Shown: positions 12,241 through 23,470 of the stretch, piece by piece
Layout of the letters: each line of letters starts with the position of its first letter
How positions within the stretch are numbered: position 1 is the stretch's first letter
Assembly (NCBI GenBank): GCA_019059635.1
Contig: JAGVRJ010000004.1
Location: forward strand, 1,550,001 to 1,614,000
DNA from: Proales similis
Lineage: Eukaryota; Rotifera; Eurotatoria; Ploima; Proalidae
DNA length: 64,000 nucleotides
Direction of reading: 5' to 3'
Made by a program: the position numbers and the translations under genes
The notes under the pieces: model-generated
The model's database searches: none
What the model saw: only the letters and a program-made list of their open reading frames with translations
Told to the model about the DNA's origin: nothing

Positions 12241-14280
12241 TGTTAGCATATCGGCACACAATTCTTCATATCCTATGTGACGTATTTCAATGATTCCTGA
12301 CTTGACGTATTCTCTAATGAAATGATTTCGTATTTCGATGTGTTTAGTGTGTTTGTGATAAGTTGGATTTTTTGTGAGACTTATGCTGCTCATGTTGTCG
12401 CCAAATATTATGATTTTTTCTAATTTGTGTCCAAGTTCTGAAAAGAATTGTTTGAGCCATAATGCCTCTTGTGTTGCCGTTCCGATCCCGTAATATTCGG
12501 CTTCTGTTGAGGAGAGAGACACGACGTGATGCTTGTTGCAGCACCAGGATATTGTGCATTTTCCGAAACTGAACAGATATTCTTAAGTTGATTTTCGATC
12601 ACTAAGATCTCCGGCAAAGTCTGAGTCAGTATATCCCACTAGTTCTGGTTGAGTGGTGTCTTTGACAAAGTTCAAACCGATGTACTTTGTGTTTCCTAGA
12701 TATTGAAGTAGCCTGTATAAGGCTCTCATGTGAATTTCTTTTGGTTCAGTCATGAACCTGGACAGCACAGAGATAGCAAAGCATATGTCAGGTCGTGTGC
12801 ATTGGCTCAGATAGATTAAACTGCCAATCTTCTGCTGATAGGTTTTTGTGTCAGTCGGAAGTGACAGTTTATCACTTTCACTGTTGTTTTGGTTGTCGGT
12901 TATGTTGTTTGACGCCATGGGTGTTTCTACTCTTTTAAGTTTTGTGATGTTTAACTTGGAGAGGATTTTTTCGATGTAAATTTCCTGATTTAGGTAGTAT
13001 CCTCTTGACACCTTTTTGCAATAGATTCCTAGAATCTGTGTTATCATACCAAGATCGACTGTTTTGAATTTTGAGTTGAGCTTCTCTTTTATTTCACTGA
13101 TTTTTGCTTCTGACTTGTCTAAGATAATAAAATCATCAACCTAGACTCCAAGTATCGAGTCATTGTTTACAAAAACTGAGTTGTCTGTTACAAGCTGATT
13201 GCATCCAATACTCTTCAGGAATATTACAAGTGTGTCATTCCATGCCCTTGGGGCTTGTTTTAGGCCATACAGGGCCTTGTTCAGTTTCAAAGCGCATGAG
13301 TTGTTCCTTGCTACGTATCCTTCTGGTATATCGATATATACTTCTTATTTTAAGTCTCCATTTAAGAAGGCAGTGCTCACATCTATTTGATGAACATGCA
13401 TGTCATTGTAAACCGCATAAGCCAGAAGTGACCTCAACGATGGTATTTTCATCACTGGAGCAAACGTCTCATTGAAGTCAATTCCTTCTTCTTGTTCAAA
13501 TCCTTTTGCGACTAGGCTCTCTGGCTTTATACCTTTTCGGATTTCCTTTCACATCGTATTTTATTTGAACAGCCATTTTGTTTTGATCAATTTCATATGA
13601 GCAGTTTTTCTCACTTCGGTCCATGTTTTGTTATCTGTGATTGACTTCAGCTCAGATCTTATTGCCTCGAGACATTTTTCCTTTTCAATACATTCAACGG
13701 CTTCTCGGAATGTTTTTGGTTCAAATATTGGAAGTGTGTTCGCTAAGCTATGTTCTTCTGAGATGTGTGAGTTATTTGTTCTTTCAGGCTGTCCTTCTTC
13801 TTCCGAATCATGAAGAACTTCTGGATTTGATTTGTTAGTGTATTCACTGAATTTGAAATCTCTTGCTCTGAAGATTTTCTTGCTTTCTGTGTCGAATACG
13901 TAGTAAACTCGGTTTAAATCTTCGTCATACCCGACAAGCACACAGTTGGATTGAGTTCGAGGCTCAAATTTATCAAATGTGTAATTTAGTTTTAGAGGAA
14001 ATATTTTTGAACCGAAGATTTTGAGATGTTTGATACACGGTTTCTGTCCAAACATGATCTCATGAGGAGATTTGTAGCCAAATATTCTTGTTGGTGTTCT
14101 ATTTCTTAGATAGTTTGCTGTTTTGACTGCTGCACCCCACAAGTAGCTTCCAAGTCCAATATCTAGTAATAGGCAGCGAATATTCCAATATCCAACGTCT
14201 GCCAAAAGTCTGCCAAAAGAAAAACAGCTCAAATGCATGAGGTATATTAACATGTACCAAGAGTGAACAGATACGTACAA
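12178..14280 (-). pseudogene. Copia pol remnant (integrase C-terminal part, RT, RNase H)
   Basis: Frames on minus show integrase tail (NYLRNRTPT, SPHEIMFGQKP, LKIFGSK), reverse transcriptase (LNGDLK, GYV, ALYGLKQAPRAW, VDDFIIL) and RNase H (SSTEAEYYG, DNMSSISLTKNP, KHIEIRNHFIRE, ADMLTKSL). The frame is broken by in-frame stops at 13345-13347, 13141-13143 and 12583-12585 and by a probable one-base frameshift near 13560. The stop at 13141-13143 replaces the tyrosine of the catalytic YVDD box. The copy cannot produce a full polyprotein. Confidence 0.93.
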
Positions 14281-14452
14281 ATTAAGAGGGTGTGTTGGAA
14301 TAAAGAGCTAGATGATCAAACTTAATTTGTTCGTATCTTGGAGACGGAACCTTGGTATCAATCTAATTGAACCATTAATCAGTACTCTCTTTTCACTAGC
14401 TTGCTCTCTGACTTTTTAGTTGCCCAAAGGACAAAAGAATAGTTTTTCAACA
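14204..14452. repeat. Right arm of inverted repeat, with LTR at 14293-14452
   Basis: Plus-strand reading gives the end of RNase H, the polypurine tract and an LTR starting TGTTGGAATAAAG at 14293 and ending TTTTTCAACA at 14452. It is the mirror of 11988-12240. At the inner junction an 11-bp unit (GTCTGCCAAAA) occurs twice in tandem (about 14198-14218), a likely footprint of the joining event. Confidence 0.92.
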
Positions 14453-14463
14453 TCGTAATCGTA

Positions 14464-14538
14464 ATATTCCAATTTTAACTAAAGACTGAGGCGTTTTACT
14501 TATTTCATCTTAAGAATTGAAAAAAGTTACATTTCGAG
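14464..14538 (+). repeat. RPL39 segmental duplication, copy 1 (right part)
   Basis: Matches about 17259-17333 (ATATTCCAATTTTAACT onward) with a few substitutions, and homology stops abruptly after TTACATTTCGAG. With 11230-11987 it reconstitutes the 833-bp segment that is uninterrupted in copy 2, which shows that the retrotransposon is an insertion here. Confidence 0.9.
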
Positions 14539-14608
14539 GTAATTTATTTCACATGCCGAGAAAGATAAACTTCAAAACAAGAACACAGGACAGGAAAGTT
14601 GTATCATT

Positions 14609-16307
14609 TTAGGCAAGGGTTTGAGTGTCAAGGTATTGATAGTAATAAAGACCAAAGCAGCTGATCAAAAACCAGATCGAAGAGGTCCAAAACGTAAAAT
14701 ACCCAATCACGCTCCTCATTAACATCGGAGTGAACATTTGATTAAGGGCGTTCTGCGTCAATGTCAGATTAAAATGAGATGTTTCAATTTGTTTGAAAAC
14801 ACTCGTTGAGCCTGTCGAGTTGGGTCTATAAGGAGCCACCATCTCAGATAGCTGATCCACTAGATCGTGACAGCCTTCGAATTTTCCACACCAGCTATAA
14901 TCGCCGAGAGTTTTCAGCAGTAGGGAAAGGAAGAGAAGGATGTTGAGAGGCAGAACGAACTGAGAGCTCACGACTCCGTAATACTGGTAGATGGATGACA
15001 GTGTGCTTATGTACTGCAAGTTGGTTATTCGACCTGATTTCTTTCGAAGATTAGATGCCAGCTCGTAGGCCAGATTCAAATATGATTGAGCGTACTGTCT
15101 AAACAGTCCCAATCTCACAGCAAAGAGCACCAATACAATATAAAATTGAACGCTTCCACAATTGAGTAAATCGATTAGAAAATTTGTTGTCAATCGGCCC
15201 ATCTCTTTGAATTGATTTTCTTGCCTCTTTTCCGATTTGATTGAGTTTAAAAACTGAGCGACTGCATCGACTTTTGATTCTTCGTTGCTCATGGTCGCAT
15301 TTACTGCCTTTGCTCCAGCATTGTACGGACGCAGCCAACAAAGAGAGACCAGTAAAGGTAGGAAAAAACTGGTGTAAAATACCAGGCGCTTGATTTTTGA
15401 GCTCTGAGAATATTTCATCGACTGTGTATGCATTCGAGCGAATTGAAATGAAGGGAAAAAAAGAAGACCTCCAATTATGCTGCTTATTGCGGCGATTGTA
15501 CAGCAAAAGAGCAACTCATTGGCGGAGTAGTTTTTAAGTTTTGAAAACATTCGACCGTCATCAGCTACTTTTGCTGTGCTCCAAGAGGTGGCTTCTGCAT
15601 GCGTTTCGATCAAATTCAGAGTTTGAGCGGTGAAATTTCGATACGCTTGACTCAAGTTAAAGTCAAACCATCTGTTGTCGGCTAACTGCACAAGCAGGGA
15701 TAGAAGAAACGAAAGGCCTGCGAAAACATAGAGCAGGGCAGCTTCGGCTGTTCTCAGATAGTTCTTGGCGATTGACATCAGCGTGTTTATGCCGTAGAGT
15801 AGGACCATTAAGCACCATACTGCGCTTAGGTTGACTTCGTCTCTCGGCCTAAATATCGCCGTGTAAAATTCCGTTATGGAATAAATAATAAGCGATATCA
15901 ACGAGAGATCCATAAAACTCTGGAAGTCATCCGAATATTTTATGTACTGCAGGTCCTGAGGCATAACTGGCGCCATGTTTAGTTCGACAACTGCATTCTC
16001 TGGGATATTAAACTCTTCTTTGTCATCGTCAATTTCGTAGATTTTGCTCAGCTTCTTGTTTTTCCCTTTGAAAAATTAATTTATCTCAACAGTTTAAATG
16101 TGAGATAAAAGCGAACTTGTTTGACGCACCTGCTAGTCCTTTATAGTAATTTCTGACCGCTTTCTTAAGTTCGGTCGAACTCGGACTGAGATAACGATAA
16201 AGGCGATTGCACAAGAGGCGACGACCGAATGAATAAAACCGGCCGAGTTTGGTCAGAAGAACAAAGGTAATTAACGTAAAGACAAGCTGAGGTCCGAACA
16301 GAGCCAT
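14609..16307 (-). CDS. TMEM161: TMEM161 multi-pass membrane protein
   Basis: Two exons (16130-16307 and 14609-16065, intron 64 bp) give 1635 nt, 544 residues. The protein belongs to the TMEM161A/B family: start MALFGPQLVFTLITFVLLTKL, SFGRRLLCN, then VNLSAVWCLMVLL, RLVFYTSFFLPLLVSLCWLRP and a C-terminal FTPMLMRSVIGYFTFWTSSIWFL...GLYYYQYL. At least eight hydrophobic segments are seen. The family's molecular function is not settled; TMEM161B has been tied to cardiac rhythm and cortical folding in vertebrates. It lies between the two RPL39 copies, so it was either flanked by the duplication or was already between the two sites. Confidence 0.93.
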
Positions 16308-16500
16308 TGTTTACTGCTTCGTTTATGCCAATGATTGTTAAGCGTGCGATCTCGCAAAAGATAACTCCAAGAGAACGCTTGAAGCCCCAAACTCCGATCG
16401 CTGCGAATATATACAAAGCAAAAGCGAACCTATTTGTTGGTGCATTCACGTTCAGAAGAGTGAATGAATAATTAAGTCTGACCTGAATGCAGCAGGCCTC

Positions 16501-17333
16501 ATCTCACCGAATCGTCTTCTAATATTTAGTTAAGTTTGATAGGATGAACAGCATCGGTTTTAAAACAATTTTCAGTGGTCCTCAATTTCAGAGACTTTTA
16601 CAATCATAATTTAGCGCTTTGCGAACTAGACGTGCTCGCTGTAGAAGTGCATTCACTTAATACGCTTTGAATTTGGAACGACATCGTTGCAAAGATGGTA
16701 AGTGCTTCATGGCCAAGGCGCCAGGGCTGGTCGGTGGTCAGCGCAAGCGCGCACCTCCTTGCCACGCCGGCCGTCTCTCCCCGAAGACCCGTCTCACCTC
16801 ACATTGAATAGGGTGCCAACAAAACTTTCCGACTGAAGAAGCTTCTGGCCAAGAAGATGAAGCAGAACCGACCCATGCCCCAGTGGATCCGTCTCAGAAC
16901 CGACAACACGATCAGGTAGAGTGACATCCTGGAATCGCTCCTGCCCGCAGACGATCTCAACCCTCTTCGAAAGGTACAACGCCAAGAGACGTCACTGGAG
17001 ACGCACTAAGCTCAAGTTGTAAACAGACAGCATCTTTCGCTGGTCTCCATTTTCGATTGCAGCAAGTGAGGGCTGTACTCACCGCCCCAGCATTTGCTCT
17101 GCTTTTGGACCTGGAGCTCAATGAAAAATAAATTTTGGCGGGAAAATTTTTGTTCTTTTTTCTTGGTTATTTTGTGATGATAGCAAAGAAAATCAAGGTC
17201 TCATTTTACGTTGGTGACACCTTTCAACTACTCTTGGCTGCCTTTAATGGAGTTAATTATATTCCAATTTTAACTATAGACTGAGCCGTTTTACTTATTT
17301 CGTCTTAAGAATTGAAAAAAGTTACATTTCGAG
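16501..17333 (+). repeat. RPL39 segmental duplication, copy 2 (uninterrupted)
   Basis: 833 bp almost identical to 11230-11987 plus 14464-14538. Left boundary is sharp (GGCCTC/ATCTCACC), right boundary ends after TTACATTTCGAG. It preserves the empty insertion site of the Copia element at 17258/17259 (GAGTTAATT/ATATTCC). Confidence 0.95.
16695..17022 (+). CDS. RPL39: 60S ribosomal protein eL39, copy 2
   Basis: Exons 16695-16697, 16812-16915 and 16974-17022 encode the same 51-residue eL39 as copy 1, with no coding difference seen. Differences between the copies are confined to introns and flanks (for example CACTG versus CATTG before the intron 1 acceptor, and CTGTTCTCC versus CTGGTCTCC in the 3' region). 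Polyadenylation signal near 17127. Copies this alike mean a young duplication or ongoing gene conversion. Confidence 0.95.
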
Positions 17334-17517
17334 CTATCATAAATTTTGGTGAGAAATTTTATTTTATTTTTTTATTTTCACTTCGAAATAAGCATTTTAT
17401 TATATTTTATATTTGAATCGGAAAAATGAAGCGGAATATAATGGGTAGCGTTGAATGAAATTATGATTAAAAAAAAAGACTGTCTTGAGGTTAAAGGCGT
17501 GAACAGTCCGTTAGAAC

Positions 17518-20500
17518 TTAGGCATGCAAGGCTTTGTATTGGCTCAGTTGCTCGCCTATTTCGTATTTTCTCTCAAAATATTCGCAAAGCAAATTTTCAC
17601 TCATTACAAATTTAGCCAGTTGCTCGAATGAAACACGCCATTCATCGGCTTTTTCGTCATCACTCTTTACATTTTTTTTCTCCTCACTAACTTGTGTGTC
17701 TCCTTCAAGCTCGGCGCCAACATCAACAAGTGAATCACTCATTTTCCTCTCCATGCTTTCTTTTAGTTGACGAGAAGTTTCACCAAGTTTGAGGAGAAGA
17801 GTCGACACAGTTGCGGCAGCGTGACACATTTCACCTTCGTTTTCCATTCCCGAGAACAAATTGTAAACAATGCGCCAAAATGCGATGAACTCTGGCTGCT
17901 TCAGAAGCGGAAGACTGCTTTTAAACAACGATTCAGCCGAAGCTCGTTCAATGTTTTCCATCTCTTCGTTTTTCTGAGGCTTTTCTTCACTTTCGCTGTT
18001 TATGAGCACGTAGCTCTCCTCGTTGAGTTGCTCGTCTTTAACATTCGCAAAAGAAACTGTCACTTCCTCTTTGGAAACCGATCTAAGCTTTTCCTTGATC
18101 TTCTCGAACACTTCGTACTTGCTGTGCAGCACTGAGAATATATTGTTGTAAACTTGGACTCTATCTTCTTGACCTTTTTTTATCGCGAGAATGAACATGA
18201 TATTAAATTTGGTTTTAAGTTATTCCGAAGTTGCTTACCACTTAGGCAAGCGCCGTACAAGAATTTTAAGCGAATGTTCATGTCGGCCTTGTAGATTATG
18301 TTCATGTATCGAATAAAATGGAGAAAATCAATCGTGTCATCTCGTTTGCTGGTTGACATTGCTGGCTTGGACGGAAGGGAGCTTGAAATCAAAGTGGATA
18401 TCTTAACCTCATTCAGTCTCTCCGAAGGACATTTTCTCAGGAACTAAACGAAATATTTTGAGTTGCTCAGTGTGGTCATTCAATTTCTGGCTCTAAGGTT
18501 ACATCGAATATTTTCTCTGCAATTTCTTCGTTGCAAAGACCAGTCCACTGGCAGAGGCCTTTGTTGAGCTTGATAAACTGATCCTTAGTTATGACTAAAT
18601 CGTCGCTATTGCCGTCTATGATTCCAATCTTGGACACTTGCTAATTTAAAAGACTTGAGGAGCCATTTGCCCTGAATGAGTTGCTTTGAAATTTACTTTG
18701 AAAATGTAAAACAAATCTTTGACCTCTTCTGGTGAGAATAGGCATTGGTTGTGAACACTCTTGGCGATGCTATTTAGTAGGCTCTCTTCCATAAGCTTAA
18801 ATTTTTTTAGCAACAAATAAGTATTCAATCAATGAAAATAGCTTTTTTGGTCAACTATTGGCACTATTTAACTGGCTAGGCACTCTGTGCTCAGCCATTA
18901 AATTATTGATCAATTGGCCGCCTTGATTGATTATTACCTGAACAACTCTGAGTCTATGCTTCAGGCGAAGTCTGTTTATGATGTTATCGTTTATCGTACC
19001 GAAGTTGATGTAAGAGTTTCTAAGCAAATCTTTGACGTTTGCTGTGGCATCCTGCACAGAAGATTTTAGTTTTTGCTAGCTTGCTGTTGACTTTGAATCA
19101 GTAGCTTACTTCAATCTTGCGATCTGGATTTTCGATGCGCTCCAGATATTTGGCAAGCAGAGCAATAGCATCACCTTCGTCTTGGCAAGCAAGAATCTCT
19201 TCTTTATTTTCCAACAGTATCGAGAGCGCTAACTGGAATAGAACTTTAGCTCCGTCGTAGAAAAAGCAATCAACCACATAGACGGCTGAATCGAACGGCA
19301 TCGCACTGGAACAGGTTGAAGCTAAATTCTTATGATCAGAGAAGATTGGGAAAAATTTACCTTATGAAGAGAGTGAGAAACCAGCCGAGTGTTATGTGGT
19401 TGACGACTGACAGCTCTTTAAGTTTGACATAAATTTCGTTCAAGTACTTTTCGCAGAGGTCCTCGAATACGCCTGTTAATGATTAAATTAAATCATAAAC
19501 CGACTTAAAAAGAGAAAAAAATATTTTGAATCACCTGAATCAATCTGAGCGCCAACAACTTTGGTGTTGTAATAGTCGGGCAGCATAACTTCACAAATTG
19601 AAGACAAAAGCCAAAAAGCGTCCTCCTCGCCACAGTAAAGTAGAAGAACACTGGCAATTATGTTCATGGCTTGACAGTAGCCGATTTTAGGATTGCGAAT
19701 CGCATAGGCCTTCAATACTCGGCGAAGTGCGTTGATTCCTATCTCGCTCTGAAAGGCTGAGTGTTCTGGCAGCGAGCGATGAAGGTCTCGCTCAATTTCG
19801 TCCATAGTTATATCGAATTCGTCGGCTGGTTGATTCACCAAATTACGGTACATAAATGGATTTGTGCACTTCTGGTGTTTTAAAATACAACATTTAAACC
19901 AAAAAATCCTAAAATGAGTTTGGAAAACCCCCAGCTCCTACCTCATGAGAGGCTCCGCTAAATAATAGCCAAAGCTCACATCTGTGCTTATCGGGCAGTC
20001 CTTCCAGAATGAGTTCATAAAGCTCCGTAGTGCGGTACATAGACACGCCACTTTAACAAAAGCACAGAGATAGACTTATGTTCAGCTGCTCATTTAGTAG
20101 GTGACATTTGCTAACCGGCCGTATTCAACGAAATGCTTTTCCCATAGGCTCTCCTTCGTGTTTTCTTTTACTTTTTTCTCTTCTGAGTAATTCTCAGTAA
20201 AAAGCGGCATGAGCGGTGATGTTTGTTCTAAGCAACTCAATCATATAACTGATTTTTTAAGAATTTTTAGGCTTTTCGATTTTTACCGAAATCAGATTCA
20301 GGATCGGTCGGCGGGCTTGAATATTAAAGACGGCTTAGACGTTTTATGTAAACGGACCACCACAACCAAACTTACTCAAATGTCTCGGTGCTGTTAAGTA
20401 GCATGTCACTGATCCGTTGTAGGATTTCGTCTCGTTCAAAAAAGTTTGAAAACATAAAGTTTTCCTACAAATGCAAAGAGGCATAAAATTAAAGCCTTAA

Positions 20501-23059
20501 TGCAGGATCCAAATAAGTTTTTTTTTTACTTTGTCTTTGGTCGTTATGACCAGAGACTTTTCCACTTCACTGTCGTCAGCTCGAGTTTTGGAACCGTTCG
20601 GCTTCCAATTTAGGGAAGGCTTCTCAACCAGGAATATATTTCGGATCGGAATTATCAGCTCTACTAGTTGAGGAACCTAATCAATTGAGCTTAATATGAT
20701 GAGAAGTATTTGATTGATCTTGACTCCTAAATTACGCTTGAACCAAAACAAATGTAATTGGCAGACAAATAGAGCTTTCCGTTTATGTGCTTTTTGTTGT
20801 ATGGAGTCCAGAGGGAGCAAACCACCGAGCCGTCAAGCCTTTCTTTGCTCGGAAGCCGGAAAAGATTTCTGGTATTTCTAGTCATCAAAACTCCAAACTC
20901 TACCAATAACTCAAACTCTACATACCGATACGCTTCACTTCGAGCCTTTGCATCCAAGTCGCGTTTAAGATGTGAAATCATTTTCGATGTATTCTTCTTA
21001 TCCCATTGAGGTAAACACTCCCGTTTGTATTCGCTTTTTGAGAGTAGGCTTTAAACAGCTTAGAGAAACAGTTGGTTTGATGCAAAAAGAAAATAATCAA
21101 GTCACTTTTGAATGGCAAAATTGGTGAGCTGCTCGATTAGCTGGTAAGTTTCGTCTAAATTTAGAAACATGCTAAAGTAGAAGTCGCCGTTGCGGGTACG
21201 AATCTGAATTCCGTTGCTCAAAAGATTGCTGCTTTTTTCCAGGTTCTGAAAACCAAAAGCGAGTCTATTGAAGAGTGTTCTGAGATTCAAATAGCCAAAT
21301 TCAATCAGACCATTATGTCGGCGTATGAAATTGTTATCTTTGCCTCCCGGCCCATCAGGAATGAATAGAAACAAATGTGATTGAGACCAATGTAGATCCA
21401 TCCTTGTCTTGGTACTTTGCTTTTCACCAAGCTACATGAGTAGTCTAAGAGGCAGTTGAATACAAGCAGAAATGGATTCCAATTTTCTTTCATCAACTTA
21501 CAATTGACCAGCTCTTCCTCAACACTAAACAGTCTTTTAAATCGTAAAACCGCTTCTTTATATCTCTTGGATTCTTGATCTTCTTCCTCTTGATAATTTA
21601 AAGCTTCATTTACTGAAGAGTTTAGGTTCTAATCTGTTTAAGTCAAATTAACCTTGAGTCGAGCCTGGGCTCTCTCCCTCGTGCACAATCATACTCTCAA
21701 TTTTGCAGAATATAAAACTGCTTATGTCGCTTTCCGAAGACTCAAAAGACTCTGTTGAATCATTTTTTTCAGTTAGAATAGAATTGCACTATCGCATCTT
21801 CTTTCTCTTACCCAGGACAGGCATGAGGTTTTTTTCCAACCAGGTCCAGTGAGCAATAATCTCCTCGTGCGAGTCAGTTGTCGCGATAACTTGATTAAAC
21901 CAATCTCTTATTAGATTATCGTTGTATGGAAGAAAAGAAAGGCTTTTATCATTTTTTCAAAAAATGAACGACTCTAAGCCGAAAAATGATATTGAGAACC
22001 GCAAGGAAGTCTTATCTAAAATATTCAAACCGATCATGCCAAATTTGCAGGAGGTTCCAGTAGATTATCAAAATACCGTCAAACAAAATACGCTCAATTG
22101 GATAAGAGATGTTCAGTCGCGTTTCTCAAGCTTTGGATGCACTCAAAACTGCGAAATTCTTTTTTGGCGAGATAACCTGAACACTCAAGTAAATAGTGAA
22201 GAAGTAAGAAACATGCAAATTGAGGCGATGAGTTCAAAAGCGAGCAGTGGAATTCGGCTTATCCCATGCGCCTATGAGATGTTCCAAAGTTGCCTAAATT
22301 ATCTTTCAATGGTTGATTCACTCAATCGGGCGTATTGCCTAATCATGGCCACAGAATGTAGCAAAAAAAAAACAACGCTTCGTCTAGCATTCTGGGCTCA
22401 TGGGCTTTTGAGACATCGCTTTGCTCATTTTTTGCCAGATCCGACACTATTTCTGGTTGAATCGAATACAAATTGCCAAGAGCTATGCGTTGAATCAACC
22501 ACTATCAAGCAATACATCTTTCTCGGATGTTTGCTAAAATTTTACTTGTCGGTTTGATTCAACAAGTAAAATTATGCCAAGAACTTGAGAAAATCCTGCA
22601 AACTAGAATGGTTTTTCCAATTAAGAATATAGTTCAGATTTTGAAGGGCGAAATGTTTTGGGGAATTTTTGAAATGCACACAGTTGTTAAGGAAATGTTC
22701 AAATAAAGAATTCGAACACTTACGATAGAATACTTCGCTGTCATCTCTATGATGAATGATCCTATATTTATAAGTCTGAAAGGCGATTGAAAGATGAGAT
22801 TGAAAAATATTTTAAATCTTATTTAAGAAGGATAAAGGTTCAACCTTGCTTTCCACCATCGAATCCCATGTCGCTACCAAGAGGCCAGCAAGACCCGATT
22901 TTTGCTCATCTTGGCCACGACGCCGCTGAATTGAAAAATACGGATTAGATTGTTCAGTGGTCCTAAGTGTTAAACTTAAAAATCAACGCCAAAAAAAACA
23001 TCTGAAGAAAAAACCAACCAAAGCAAGGTAATGAGGACTTCCTCCGGCTTGACCCACAT
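17518..23059 (-). CDS. TBC1D9: TBC1D9-like Rab GTPase-activating protein (two GRAM + TBC)
   Basis: A gene of roughly 17 short exons; the span is given. First exons 23019-23059, 22845-22962, 22724-22775 and one starting at 21889 are phase-consistent and give [23 protein letters not shown], the family N-terminus. GRAM 1 is at about 21.3-21.5 kb ([27 protein letters not shown]), GRAM 2 at 20.7-21.0 kb. The TBC domain (20.1-19.1 kb) keeps both catalytic fingers: IERDLHR and GYCQAMN. An EF-hand-like region and an acidic tail follow, ending at 17518. Such proteins accelerate GTP hydrolysis on Rab GTPases. Introns are tiny except the third (21890-22723, 834 bp), which holds another ORF. Confidence 0.9.
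21964..22557 (+). CDS. Unrecognised ORF nested antiparallel in a TBC1D9 intron
   Basis: A 197-residue frame from an ATG at 21964 lies wholly inside the 834-bp third intron of the minus-strand TBC1D9-like gene. I do not recognise the family. It has no signal peptide and no clear membrane span; it is mixed charged/hydrophobic with several cysteines and aromatic residues ([28 protein letters not shown]). An AATAAA follows at about 22703, still in the intron. All other mapped introns of the host are about 55-90 bp, so the intron is long apparently because of this cargo. It could be a real nested gene or a chance frame; the length and poly(A) signal favour a gene. Confidence 0.5.
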   Translation: MNDSKPKNDIENRKEVLSKIFKPIMPNLQEVPVDYQNTVKQNTLNWIRDVQSRFSSFGCTQNCEILFWRDNLNTQVNSEEVRNMQIEAMSSKASSGIRLIPCAYEMFQSCLNYLSMVDSLNRAYCLIMATECSKKKTTLRLAFWAHGLLRHRFAHFLPDPTLFLVESNTNCQELCVESTTIKQYIFLGCLLKFYLSV

Positions 23060-23470
23060 AATTCAAGGCTCTAAAATTGAAAGAGGATAATAGAACAGGA
23101 TTGAAAGAAACATTGAAATTAACATTTTGATGCTGGCCCTTTTTGAGATTGGCTATTCAAGATGGCTTGGTGAACAAATCGAAGCTTTGGAAGTAAAATA
23201 CTTAAAAATACAATTAAGCCAAAATAGACATGTAAAGTAATGTCATGTGAGCAGCTGTGGATGAATTTAGAACATTGAGGTGGTCACATGATTTGTCAAG
23301 GTTTCGGCTAATGAAGATTTTTCAATTAGTCTTGGAATTATGAAGCTCTGAATGAAAAGTCTGCTAGTATGAAAATGTTTTTAGAAACTACATATTACGA
23401 ACTTGAATTTAAAAATAAACTGGGAAAATAGAGAGCGCAATTGAGAAAAGGAAATCAATTAAAATAATTT
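23060..23470. promoter_or_regulatory. Divergent intergenic region, TBC1D9 / E2F
   Basis: About 410 bp, AT-rich, between two outward-pointing start codons. Expected to hold both promoters. No TATA or TTTSSCGC-type E2F site was recognised. Confidence 0.35.

Larger units (their letters stand above)
11988..14452 (-). mobile_element. Degenerate Ty1/Copia retrotransposon with inverted ends
   Basis: The body (minus) runs from integrase C-terminal half through reverse transcriptase to RNase H, the Ty1/Copia order. Gag, protease and the integrase N-terminus are missing. Instead of a 5' LTR in the same orientation, the right end (14204-14452) carries an inverted copy of the element's own 3' end: about 90 bp of RNase H tail, polypurine tract and an LTR. 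The second RPL39 copy (around 17258/17259) supplies the uninterrupted version of the insertion site. No clean 5-bp target duplication is visible; 11 extra bases (14453-14463, containing CGTAATCGTA) sit at the right junction. Confidence 0.92.

Noticed and set aside
13199-13475. Plus-strand frames inside the Copia body
   Set aside because: They are antisense to the reverse transcriptase region, which is clearly coded on minus.
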